This document shows, piece after piece, positions 34,057 to 41,859 of a DNA stretch of 64,000 nt. Source of the DNA: Ollibium composti (lineage in GTDB: Bacteria > Pseudomonadota > Alphaproteobacteria > Rhizobiales > Rhizobiaceae); contig NZ_SSNY01000012.1 in the NCBI RefSeq assembly GCF_004801285.1, positions 62,001-126,000 of the forward strand, in the 5' to 3' direction. Every line of letters begins with the position of its first letter. Within the stretch, counting starts at the first letter, position 1. A model generated the notes under the pieces. That model saw nothing but the letters and a program-made list of their open reading frames with translations. It was not told where the DNA came from and did not search any database. A program made the position numbers and the translations under genes.

Positions 34057-35235
34057 ATGGTGGACCTCTACGGACAGACGTTCTCGCGCCGGCAACTCGC
34101 CGAGCGCACCGGCTCGCTCTCGCAGTTCGCCGGCGTGCGGTTGATGACGCTCGGCGACGGGGTGGAGCGCGGCATCCGCATGCTGGAGTTCCGCACCGGC
34201 ACCGGCCTGCGCTTCACCGCGCTGGTCGACCGCGCGCTCGACATCGCCGACTGCGACTACAAGGGCCGGGCGATCGGCTGGCATTCGCCGAGCGGCTTCC
34301 GCCATCCCGGCCTGCACGACGTCGAGGGCGAGCAGGGGCTTGGCTGGGCGCGCTCCTTTTCCGGCCTGCTCCTGACCTGCGGCCTCGACCACACACTTGG
34401 TCCTGCCGAAGTGTCGGCCGAGACTTACAACTATCCCGGCAAGGCGACGGTGCGACACGGCCTGCATGGCCGCGTCAGCGCCATTCCCGCGCGGCTGACC
34501 GGCCATGGCGAGCGCTGGGAAGGGGATCGCTGCGTGCTTTGGGCGGAAGGTATCGTGCAGCAGGCGGCCGTCTTCGGCGAAGACCTGCACCTGATGCGGC
34601 GCATCGAGGCCGATGTCGGCTCCAACGAGATCCGCCTGTCGGACAGGGTGGTCAACCACGGCTTCCTGAAAACGCCGCACATGTTCTTCTACCACGTCAA
34701 CATCGGCCATCCGGTGCTGGACGAGGGCTCGCGCTATCTGGCGCCGATCCGCGAGGCGGTGTGGGCCGCGCATGCCGATAGCTATCGTCGGCAAGGCGTC
34801 GGCTACCGCACCTTGCCGGCGCCGCGCCATGATTTCCGCGAGCAGGTGTGGGAGCACGAGACGGCGGCGGACGGGGCTGGCCTCGTGCCGGTGGCGCTGG
34901 TCAACGATCGCATCGGCCTCGGCTTCGAGGTCGAGACGCGCAAGGACCAGTTTCCTTGCCTCTACGAGTGGCAGAATTTCCAGGCTGGCTCCTACGCGCT
35001 TGGCATCGAGCCTTCGACGCACCATGTCCTGGGAGACGCCGCCGCGCGCGAACGCGGCGAAATGATCTGGCTGGAGCACGGCGACAGCCGCGCCTACGAC
35101 ACGACTTTCCGCGTGCTCGACGGCGCGGAGGAAATCGCGGCGGCGGAGCGCCGCATCCGCGCGATCACCGAACAGCCCGACGAAGACTACCCGGCCCCGT
35201 CCGGCAGGTTCACGACCCTTGGAGGCCAGCGATGA
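34057..35235 (+). CDS. DUF4432-family protein (aldose-1-epimerase-like fold)
   Basis: A 392-residue protein of the DUF4432 family, predicted to share the galactose mutarotase beta-sandwich. Landmarks are GVERGIRMLEFRTGTGLRFTALVDRALDIADCDYKGRAIGWHSP in the first third, LLTCGLDHTLGP, TVRHGLHGRVSAIPA, and FFYHVNIGHPVLDEG. The family lacks a settled function, but the fold and placement after a sugar transporter suggest anomeric equilibration or binding of a sugar derivative. Its stop overlaps the start of the MocD-like gene, so the two are translationally coupled. Confidence 0.85.
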   Translation: MVDLYGQTFSRRQLAERTGSLSQFAGVRLMTLGDGVERGIRMLEFRTGTGLRFTALVDRALDIADCDYKGRAIGWHSPSGFRHPGLHDVEGEQGLGWARSFSGLLLTCGLDHTLGPAEVSAETYNYPGKATVRHGLHGRVSAIPARLTGHGERWEGDRCVLWAEGIVQQAAVFGEDLHLMRRIEADVGSNEIRLSDRVVNHGFLKTPHMFFYHVNIGHPVLDEGSRYLAPIREAVWAAHADSYRRQGVGYRTLPAPRHDFREQVWEHETAADGAGLVPVALVNDRIGLGFEVETRKDQFPCLYEWQNFQAGSYALGIEPSTHHVLGDAAARERGEMIWLEHGDSRAYDTTFRVLDGAEEIAAAERRIRAITEQPDEDYPAPSGRFTTLGGQR

Positions 35236-36332
35236 CGACGGCGACGTTCCAGAAGACGAAACGCGACTACAGCCTCGTCGGCGAAAGCACCAGACGCGCC
35301 ATAGAGACGGGGCTGGCCTCGGCCGAATGGTATCACACCGACGTGCCCCGCAAGGTGATGAAGGAACTGATGCAGCGCTCCGACGGACCGGCGATCCGCG
35401 ACACGGTCCTGTGGATCGCGCTGATCCTCGGCTCGGCCGCCGGGGCGGTCTTCTTCTGGGGCACCTGGTGGTGCGTGCCGTTCTTCCTCGTCTACGGCGT
35501 GCTCTACGGCTCCTCCAGCGATTCGCGCTGGCACGAATGCGGCCACGGCACCGCCTTCCGCACGCGTTGGATGAACGACGTCGTCTACCAGATCGCCTCC
35601 TTCATGCTGATGCGCAACCCGGTGCAATGGCGCTGGAGCCATGCCCGCCACCACACCGACACCACCATCGTCGGCCGCGATGCCGAGATCGCCGTGATGC
35701 GCCCGCCGGACCTTCTGAAGGCGGCGTTGATGTTCACCGGCCTGCTCGATCTGCGCTATTCGCTGCCGACGCTTTTCCGCCAGGCCTTCGTCGGGCTGAA
35801 CGCCGAGGAAAAGAGCTACGTGCCGGAGATGGAGTTCCGCAAGGCTATCGTCGCGGCCCGCTGGCATGTGGCGATCTACATCGCAACCGTCGCGGCGGCG
35901 CTCGCCCTGCGCTCGGTCCTGCCGCTGATGCTGATCGGCGGCCCGCGCCTCTACGGCTCCTGGCACATGATCCTGACGGGCCTGTTGCAGCATGTCGGGC
36001 TGGCCGACAACGTCACCGACCATCGGCTGAACACGCGCACCGTCTACATGAACCCGGTCAGCCGCTGGATCTACTGGAATATGAACTACCACGTCGAGCA
36101 CCACATGTTCCCGATGGTGCCTTATTACGCGCTGCCGAAGCTGCATGAATTGATCAAGCACGACCTGCCGCAGCCCAACCCGTCCATGTGGCATGCCTAT
36201 CGGGAAGTGTGGCCGGTGCTTTTGCGACAGCTGAAATACGAGGACTATTACCTCAAGCGCGAGCTGCCGCCGACGGCCAAGCCCTATCGGGACGAGTTCC
36301 ACAACATGACGATCCCGGCCGCCGCCGAATAG
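35232..36332 (+). CDS. mocD: MocD-type membrane di-iron oxygenase (fatty-acid-desaturase superfamily), first copy
   Basis: A 366-residue integral membrane enzyme. Three histidine boxes hold the di-iron centre: H101-E-C-G-H105, H137-A-R-H140-H141, and H287-V-E-H290-H291. Hydrophobic helices lie near residues 58-95 and 170-200. By eye it is very similar over its whole length to the copy at 49129-50244, which sits with MocE and MocF genes. Rhizobial MocD is linked to oxidative removal of the O-methyl group of a rhizopine. This copy has no ferredoxin or reductase beside it and may borrow those at 47.5-49 kb. It overlaps the DUF4432 gene and is followed by a PanB-like gene. A lipid desaturase role is less likely in this setting. 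Confidence 0.85.
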   Translation: MTTATFQKTKRDYSLVGESTRRAIETGLASAEWYHTDVPRKVMKELMQRSDGPAIRDTVLWIALILGSAAGAVFFWGTWWCVPFFLVYGVLYGSSSDSRWHECGHGTAFRTRWMNDVVYQIASFMLMRNPVQWRWSHARHHTDTTIVGRDAEIAVMRPPDLLKAALMFTGLLDLRYSLPTLFRQAFVGLNAEEKSYVPEMEFRKAIVAARWHVAIYIATVAAALALRSVLPLMLIGGPRLYGSWHMILTGLLQHVGLADNVTDHRLNTRTVYMNPVSRWIYWNMNYHVEHHMFPMVPYYALPKLHELIKHDLPQPNPSMWHAYREVWPVLLRQLKYEDYYLKRELPPTAKPYRDEFHNMTIPAAAE

Positions 36333-36363
36333 GCCGGCTTGCCGCGCGAAAAAGAGGATATCC

Positions 36364-37161
36364 ATGAGCCGGAAGAGACCGACCATCGCCGATTTGCGTG
36401 CCATCAAGGGCAAGCGGCAGCTCACCATGCTGCGCGTCACCACGATGGAGGAAGCCGAGGCGGCCGAGAAGGCCGGCATCGACATCGTGTCGATCACGCC
36501 TGAACTCATCCTCAATCCCGCTTATCGCGAGGTCGCGCCCAGCCTGTTTTCCATGCCCGGCGAGAATTTTTACGAGATCGGCACGGCCGACGATTTCGTG
36601 CGCTGGTCGTTCAAAATGGTGAAGGCCGGCGCCGACGCCGTCTATTGCAGCGCCAGCTACGCCACCATCAAGCGCATGGCCGACGAGGCGATCCCGGTGA
36701 TCGGCCATGTCGGGCTGATCCCGTCGCGGCGGACCTGGACCGGCGGCTTCAGGGCGGTCGGCAAGACCGCCGACAGCGCCATGGAAATTGTCGAGGCGGT
36801 CAGGCAGCTCGAAGCCGCAGGCGCCTTCGGGGCGGAAATCGAGGTGGTTCCCGTCGAGGTCGCCGAGGCGATCTCCAAGCGCACGTCGCTGTTCCTTCTT
36901 TCCATGGGGGCGGGGACCGGCTGCGACGCGCAATACCTGTTCGCCGAGGATATCCTCGGCGCCAATCGCGGCCACATGCCGCGCCATTCCAAGGTCTACC
37001 GCAACTTCGCCGCAGAATACGACCGGCTGCAGCAGGAGCGCATCGCTGCTTTCAGGGAATATGTCGCCGACGTCGAGAGCTGGGCCTATCCGGAAGAAAA
37101 GCACATCGTGCGCATGCCGCCGGACGAGCTGAAAGCCTTCCTCGACCGGCTCGGTTCCTGA
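36364..37161 (+). CDS. PanB-like protein (ketopantoate hydroxymethyltransferase superfamily), diverged active site
   Basis: A 265-residue protein whose second half matches PanB closely: PVIGHVGLIPSRRTWTGGFR (residues 111-130), AAGAFGAEIEVVPVEVAEAIS (151-171), LSMGAGTGCDAQYLFAEDILG (179-199), and VYRNFAAEY. The probable catalytic glutamate is kept at E160. The first half differs at key points: the metal-binding GDS segment reads ITPELI, the second metal Asp segment (VADLPF) reads LFSMPG, and the AVKLEGG lysine block reads AVYCSAS. True PanB adds a hydroxymethyl group from methylene-tetrahydrofolate to a 2-oxo acid. Here the reaction or metal use must differ. It directly follows the MocD-like oxygenase, so a role in handling the released C1 unit or cleaving a C-C bond is possible. 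Confidence 0.8.
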   Translation: MSRKRPTIADLRAIKGKRQLTMLRVTTMEEAEAAEKAGIDIVSITPELILNPAYREVAPSLFSMPGENFYEIGTADDFVRWSFKMVKAGADAVYCSASYATIKRMADEAIPVIGHVGLIPSRRTWTGGFRAVGKTADSAMEIVEAVRQLEAAGAFGAEIEVVPVEVAEAISKRTSLFLLSMGAGTGCDAQYLFAEDILGANRGHMPRHSKVYRNFAAEYDRLQQERIAAFREYVADVESWAYPEEKHIVRMPPDELKAFLDRLGS

Positions 37162-37164
37162 CCC

Positions 37165-38340
37165 TTATAGATTTGTCCAGGCCCCGTCTTTCGCTTGCGA
37201 GCCGACGGCAGCGGCCACGAACCTGACGCCGCGCGCGCCGTCCTCGACGTTCGGCACCAGTGCGGGATGGGCGTCGTCGATTTCCTGTCCACGGCGATGG
37301 GCGCCGATGAGGGCAGCGGCGTCGCGGTAAAGGTTGGCGAAGGCCTCGATGTAGCCTTCCGGGTGCGCCGCCGGCATGCGCGAGACGCGCCGGCTTTCGC
37401 CGAAGGAACCGGCGCCGCCGCGCGTGATGGTGCGCGGCTCCTCGCCATAGGGCGTGAAGCGCAATTCCTCCGGCCTCGTGCCGCGCCATTCCAGCCCGGC
37501 CTTGTCGCCGTAGACGCGCACCGACAGGTCGTTGTCGTGGCCGGGCGAGGTCTGGCTGGCGAGGATCGTGCCACGCGCGCCGCCGCTCCAGCGCACCAGC
37601 ACATGGGCGTTGTCGTCGAGTCGGCGGCCGGGAACGGCGGTGAAGAGATCGGCCGCCACCGCCTCGGCGTCGCGGCCGGAGATGAAGCAGGCGAGGTTGA
37701 AGGCATGCACGCCGATATCGGCCAGAACGGCGGACTGGCCGGCGCGCGCCGGATCGGTGCGCCATTCGGCCTGCTTCTGGCCCTCCGCGTCGATCGGTTT
37801 CGTCAGCCAGTCCTGGATGTAGGAGCCATGGATCGACACCAGCCGCCCGAGCGCGCCGGCGGCGACCATCTCGCGCGCCTGCCGTACCATTGCATAGCCG
37901 GTGTTGTTGAGCGTGACGACGAACTTGCGTTTCAGCCGCGCCGTCAACGCCACCAACGCCTCGGCGTCCGCTACAGTGGTCGAAAGCGGCTTGTCGCAGA
38001 TAACGTCGATGCCGGCTTCGAGGAAGGCGGTGGCGACCGGCGCATGCAGGTGGTTGGGCGTGACGATGACGACGGCCTCGATGCCGTCGGGCCGTGCCGC
38101 CTCGACGCGCGCCATCTCACGGTAGTCGGCATAGGCGCGGTTCGGCGCGATGCCGAGTTCGGCGGCCGAGGCCGCCGCATTGGCCGGGTCGGAGGAGAGC
38201 GCGCCGGCCACCAGCGCGATGCGATCGTCAAGCCGCATGGCGTAGCGGTGAACGGCGCCGATGAAGGCACCCTGGCCGCCGCCGACCATGCCGACCCTCA
38301 GCCGCTCATTGCCCGTTCCGTCAGCCGTCGCGTAGACCAT
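37165..38340 (-). CDS. Gfo/Idh/MocA-family oxidoreductase, second copy
   Basis: A 391-residue NAD(P)-dependent dehydrogenase. The N-terminal LRVGMVGGGQGAFIGAVHR is the Rossmann nucleotide site, VICDKPLSTT holds the catalytic lysine (D-K-P variant), and ADIGVHAFNLACFISG supplies the substrate-side histidine. It is one of many sugar/inositol dehydrogenases named after MocA and IolG. It ends three bases from the convergent PanB-like gene and is divergent from the RpiR regulator, whose motif lies between them. A GGGAGAG ribosome-binding site supports the start. Confidence 0.9.
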   Translation of the reverse strand: MVYATADGTGNERLRVGMVGGGQGAFIGAVHRYAMRLDDRIALVAGALSSDPANAAASAAELGIAPNRAYADYREMARVEAARPDGIEAVVIVTPNHLHAPVATAFLEAGIDVICDKPLSTTVADAEALVALTARLKRKFVVTLNNTGYAMVRQAREMVAAGALGRLVSIHGSYIQDWLTKPIDAEGQKQAEWRTDPARAGQSAVLADIGVHAFNLACFISGRDAEAVAADLFTAVPGRRLDDNAHVLVRWSGGARGTILASQTSPGHDNDLSVRVYGDKAGLEWRGTRPEELRFTPYGEEPRTITRGGAGSFGESRRVSRMPAAHPEGYIEAFANLYRDAAALIGAHRRGQEIDDAHPALVPNVEDGARGVRFVAAAVGSQAKDGAWTNL

Positions 38341-38399
38341 CGCGTCTCTCCCTGCGTTTCAGGAAGGAATACACGGGCGGTGGCGGTTTTCGAAGTGAA

Positions 38400-38411
38400 T
38401 TTCTATTTTTC
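38400..38411 (+). promoter_or_regulatory. Candidate RpiR operator, copy 1
   Basis: TTTCTATTTTTC in the AT-rich divergent gap between the MocA-like gene and the RpiR regulator. The same 12-mer occurs on the opposite strand just after the regulator gene. Flanking ATTTC/GAAAT (38399-38403 and 38419-38423) form an imperfect dyad here. Confidence 0.5.
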
Positions 38412-38543
38412 AAATTATGAAATGGTCCTATCATCGGCACCGACATCGGTCGCAGACGGAGGCCTGCAGGCGCGGCCTACGGGGAGGAAGATCATGCCGG
38501 CATTCGCCTTCGACACCGCACGGCACATAGAGGGCTGACGCCG

Positions 38544-39461
38544 ATGCCGCCGCGCAAGCCCGCGACTTCCGACATCCGGCCGGCGCGAACGGCTGGTGGC
38601 AAGAGCGGCGGCAAGCCGAACCGCACCGCACTCGGCTACACCAAGCCGAAAACCTATGAGGACCTGCGCGCGGTGCTATCCTCCGGTACCATCCATTTTC
38701 CCAAGCGACTGCGTCAGGTGGCGATCTTCCTGTGGCAGCATCCGGGCAACGTCGCGCTGGGCACGATCAGCCAGGTGGCGGAACAGGCCGGCGTTCAGCC
38801 CTCGACGCTCGTGCGCTTCGCCCAGATCTTCGGCTATGCGGGCTTTTCCGATTTCCAGGACCTGTTCAAGCAGCACATGAAGGGCTCGTGGCCGAGGGAC
38901 CGACTGCACGGCGAGGGATCGGCGGACGGCGACGAAAACCTGCATTTCATCAACGGATTGGTCGCGGCCTCGCAGGCCTCGCTCGGTCGCGTCGGCGAAG
39001 GTTTCGACGCCGCCGGATTCCGGCGGATGATCGAACTCCTCGCCGGGGCGGACCTCATCTATGTCGTCGGCAGCAAGCGCGCCTTCCCCGTCACCGCCTA
39101 TGTCTCGCTCGCTTTGTCACAGCAGGGCATACGCAACGTGCTGGTCGACAATGTCGGATCGACCGCCTTCGACCAGATCAATTGCGCGCAGCCGACGGAT
39201 GGGGTGCTCGCCGTCAGCTTCAGCCCGTACAATTCGATCACGCCCGACCTCGTCGCATCGGCACGCGAGCGCGACGCCCGTATCGCCTCCATCACCGACA
39301 GCACCTTCAGTCCGCTGGTGACCCTCTCGGACGTGTGGATCGAGGTCGTCGAATCCGATTTCGCCGGCTTCCGCTCGCTGGCGGCGACGCTCGCCGTCGG
39401 CATGGCGCTGGTCCATGGCGTTGCCGCCTACAGGCACAGCGAATCCGAAGCCGTCGATTGA
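38544..39461 (+). CDS. MurR/RpiR-family transcriptional regulator
   Basis: A 305-residue regulator. After a basic N-terminal extension of about 35 residues comes an HTH_6 domain at about residues 40-115 (FPKRLRQVAIFLWQHPGNVALGTISQVAEQAGVQPSTLVRFAQIFGY), then a SIS sugar-phosphate-binding domain (DLIYVVGSKRAFPVTAYVSLAL and later GVLAVSFSPYNSIT). These proteins sense phosphorylated sugars or cyclitols. It sits between two copies of a 12-bp motif on opposite strands and probably controls the divergent MocA-like gene and the operon that starts at 39520. Confidence 0.92.
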   Translation: MPPRKPATSDIRPARTAGGKSGGKPNRTALGYTKPKTYEDLRAVLSSGTIHFPKRLRQVAIFLWQHPGNVALGTISQVAEQAGVQPSTLVRFAQIFGYAGFSDFQDLFKQHMKGSWPRDRLHGEGSADGDENLHFINGLVAASQASLGRVGEGFDAAGFRRMIELLAGADLIYVVGSKRAFPVTAYVSLALSQQGIRNVLVDNVGSTAFDQINCAQPTDGVLAVSFSPYNSITPDLVASARERDARIASITDSTFSPLVTLSDVWIEVVESDFAGFRSLAATLAVGMALVHGVAAYRHSESEAVD

Positions 39462-39488
39462 CGGTCGGGAAATGTCGTTCCATATTGA

Positions 39489-39500
39489 GAAAAATAGAAA
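39489..39500 (-). promoter_or_regulatory. Candidate RpiR operator, copy 2 (inverted)
   Basis: The minus strand reads TTTCTATTTTTC, identical to the copy upstream of the regulator, with similar flanks (TCAATATG against AAATTATG). It lies 20 bases before the GTG start of the SDR gene, in an AT-rich pocket that supports a promoter rather than coding sequence there. Confidence 0.5.
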
Positions 39501-39519
39501 CCCAGTTCCGAGAGGGGCG

Positions 39520-40302
39520 GTGAAAGCGCGGGTTGACGGCAAGGTGGCGCTGGTTACCGGCGCGACGCAGGGCATCGGCCGTGCCATCGCCGAAACGCTG
39601 GCGCGCTCGGGCTCTTCCGGCCTGCTTCTGACAGGACGCGACGCTGCGCGCGGCGAAGCCGTGGCCGCCGAAATAGGCTCCCTCGGCACGCCGGCCCGTT
39701 TCGTCGCCGGCGATCTCGCCGATCCCGCTTTGCCGCCGCTGCTCGTCGAAAAGTGTCTGGAGAGCTTCGACCGCATCGATGTGCTGGTCAATGTCGCCGC
39801 GCTCACCGACCGGGCGTCCTTCCTCGACGCGGACCCCGCCTTGTGGGACCGGCTGTTCAGCGTCAACGCGCGGGCTCCGTTCTTCCTGATGCAGGGCGCC
39901 ATCCGGGCGATGCGCGAGCGAGGGCAGGGCGGCGCGATCGTCAACATCCTGTCGGTCAACACCCATTGCGGGGCGCCGGACCTCGCCGTCTATTCCGCCA
40001 CCAAGGCAGCACTAGCCCTGCTCACGCGCAACGCCGCCAATGCTCACCGCTTCGACCGCATCCGCGTCAACGGCATCAATGTCGGCTGGACAGACACGCC
40101 GGGCGAACGGGCCATGCAGGCCGAGACGCTGGGGCAGGGCGAGGGCTGGCTGGAGAAAGCCAATGCGGCGCAGCCCTTCGGGCGGCTGCTGTCGGTGCAG
40201 GACGTCGCTAACCTCGCCGTCTTCCTCGCCAGCGATGCCGGTGGGCCGATGACCGGCTCGATCGTCGATCAGGAGCAATGGGTGGCGGGGTCGGGCCGAT
40301 GA
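39520..40302 (+). CDS. Short-chain dehydrogenase/reductase
   Basis: A 260-residue SDR with TGATQGIG at residues 13-20 and catalytic S145, Y158 and K162 (VYSATKAA). The usual NNAG turn reads NVAA. It likely oxidises a sugar or cyclitol hydroxyl with NAD(P). GTG 39520 is chosen because it places the Rossmann strand at residue 8 as usual. An ATG at 39472 would add 16 residues encoded by AT-rich DNA that carries the RpiR-type motif. Its TGA overlaps the ATG of the polyol dehydrogenase gene. Confidence 0.86.
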   Translation: MKARVDGKVALVTGATQGIGRAIAETLARSGSSGLLLTGRDAARGEAVAAEIGSLGTPARFVAGDLADPALPPLLVEKCLESFDRIDVLVNVAALTDRASFLDADPALWDRLFSVNARAPFFLMQGAIRAMRERGQGGAIVNILSVNTHCGAPDLAVYSATKAALALLTRNAANAHRFDRIRVNGINVGWTDTPGERAMQAETLGQGEGWLEKANAAQPFGRLLSVQDVANLAVFLASDAGGPMTGSIVDQEQWVAGSGR

Positions 40303-41843
40303 GCGCCATGCCCCCCGAACAGGCCGGCAGGCTTGGTCCATCTCTGCTCGACCGGCTGCCGCCGGTGGTCCGCCGTCCCGCCTACGACCGCTCGAAGCTG
40401 AAGCCCGGCATGGCGCATATCGGCGTCGGCGCGTTTCACCGCGGCCATCAGGCCGAATATACCGAGGACCTGCTGGAGGCGCGGTTCGGGCCGTGGGGCT
40501 CGATCGGCGTCAACGTCCGACCGCCGGCGCTTGCCGAAACGCTCGGCCGTCAGGGCGGCCTCTACACGCGCCTGATCCGCGAGGGCGACCGGATGGAGGC
40601 GCGCGTCGTCGGCAGTATCTGTGCTGTGGTCGACAGCGTTCAGGACAGCGCGCCGGCGCTCGCCGTGCTGGCGCGTCCCGACATCCATGCCGTCACGATG
40701 ACGGTGACGGAAAAAGGCTATTGCCACCGCCCGTCCACCGGCGCGCTCGACCTCGGCCATCCCGATATCGCGCACGATCTCGCGCATCCGCAAAGCCCGC
40801 GCAGCCTGCCGGGCCTGCTGGTGCGGGCGCTGGAGCTACGCATGGCCTCGCACGGGCGGTCGCTGACGCTGCTCTCCTGCGACAACATTCCCGCCAACGG
40901 CGTCCTTCTCGGCACGGTGGTGCGCACGCTGGCCGAGCGCCGCGGCCATGCGCTGCTCAAATGGATCGACGCCAACGCCGCTTTTCCCTCCGCCATGGTC
41001 GACCGCATCGCGCCAGCCGTCACCGACGCCGACCGCGACCAGGTCGAGCGCGAGTTCGGCTATCGCGACGAAGCCGTCGCCGTCGGCGAGCCGTTCCGCC
41101 AATGGGTCATCGAAAACCGCTTTGCCGGGCCGATGCCGCAATGGGACCTTGCCGGCGCGACACTCGTCAGCGATGTCGAGCCGTTCGAGCATCTGAAGAT
41201 GCGGGTGCTCAACGGTGCCCAGTCGACGCTTTCCTATCTCGGGGTGCTCACCGGCTACGAGCATACATGCGACGACATGGCCGATCCGCTGCTGGTCGGC
41301 TTCGTACGGCGCATGCTGATGGAGGAAACCTTGCCGACCCTGCGGCCGGTGCCGGGCATCGACGCGGCGGCCTATGTCGAGCAGAGCCTGGCGCGGCTGC
41401 GCAACACCGCGATCCGTCACCGCAACCACCAGATCGCCACCGACGGTTCGCAGAAGATCGTCCAGCGTGTGCTCAATCCCATCCGCGAGCGGCTCGGCCG
41501 CGGGCAGGACGTCACCTTGCTCGCCGCTCCCGTCGCCGCCTGGATGGCCTATCTGGCGCGGGCGTCGGCGCGATTCGGCCGCCAGTGGCCGGTGGCGGAT
41601 CCCTATGCCGGCCGCATCGCGGCGATCGCCGACGGCATCGGCGACGATGCCGCAGCCCTTGCCGGCGAAATCCTGTCCATCGACACGATTTTCGATCCCG
41701 CGCTGGCGGCTGACCATGCTTTCCGGGCGAAAGTAGCGGCCCTCCTGCAAGGGTTTCTGGGGACAGACCCGCTCGGCTGCCTGCGGCGGCTGGCCGAAGA
41801 CGATTCAAGCCTTTCAAAATCGTCGCGAAAGCCACTATCGTAG
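40299..41843 (+). CDS. Mannitol dehydrogenase/fructuronate reductase-family oxidoreductase with altered catalytic motif
   Basis: A 514-residue polyol-specific long-chain dehydrogenase. The N-terminal IGVGAFHRGHQAEYTEDLL (residues 41-59) is the family's nucleotide-binding block, and TEKGYC and SCDNIPANG are also conserved. The catalytic motif KxxxxNxxH reads K300-MRVL-N305-GA-Q308: lysine and asparagine are kept but glutamine replaces histidine. Members convert ketoses or keto-acids to polyols or back. Its start overlaps the SDR stop, and a TIM-barrel isomerase gene follows, so it belongs to the second sugar/polyol operon. Confidence 0.9.
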   Translation: MSAMPPEQAGRLGPSLLDRLPPVVRRPAYDRSKLKPGMAHIGVGAFHRGHQAEYTEDLLEARFGPWGSIGVNVRPPALAETLGRQGGLYTRLIREGDRMEARVVGSICAVVDSVQDSAPALAVLARPDIHAVTMTVTEKGYCHRPSTGALDLGHPDIAHDLAHPQSPRSLPGLLVRALELRMASHGRSLTLLSCDNIPANGVLLGTVVRTLAERRGHALLKWIDANAAFPSAMVDRIAPAVTDADRDQVEREFGYRDEAVAVGEPFRQWVIENRFAGPMPQWDLAGATLVSDVEPFEHLKMRVLNGAQSTLSYLGVLTGYEHTCDDMADPLLVGFVRRMLMEETLPTLRPVPGIDAAAYVEQSLARLRNTAIRHRNHQIATDGSQKIVQRVLNPIRERLGRGQDVTLLAAPVAAWMAYLARASARFGRQWPVADPYAGRIAAIADGIGDDAAALAGEILSIDTIFDPALAADHAFRAKVAALLQGFLGTDPLGCLRRLAEDDSSLSKSSRKPLS

Positions 41844-41859
41844 GAACCGGGAGAAGGAC

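Noticed and set aside
33169-35079. 636-codon minus-strand open frame opposite the FrcA-type ATPase and DUF4432 genes
   Set aside because: Low-complexity antisense frame without motifs or start context; both plus-strand genes are well supported.
35232-36332. Annotation of the first di-iron protein as a membrane-lipid fatty-acid desaturase
   Set aside because: Its near-duplicate sits with Rieske ferredoxin and reductase genes in mocDEF order, and both are embedded in sugar/cyclitol genes.
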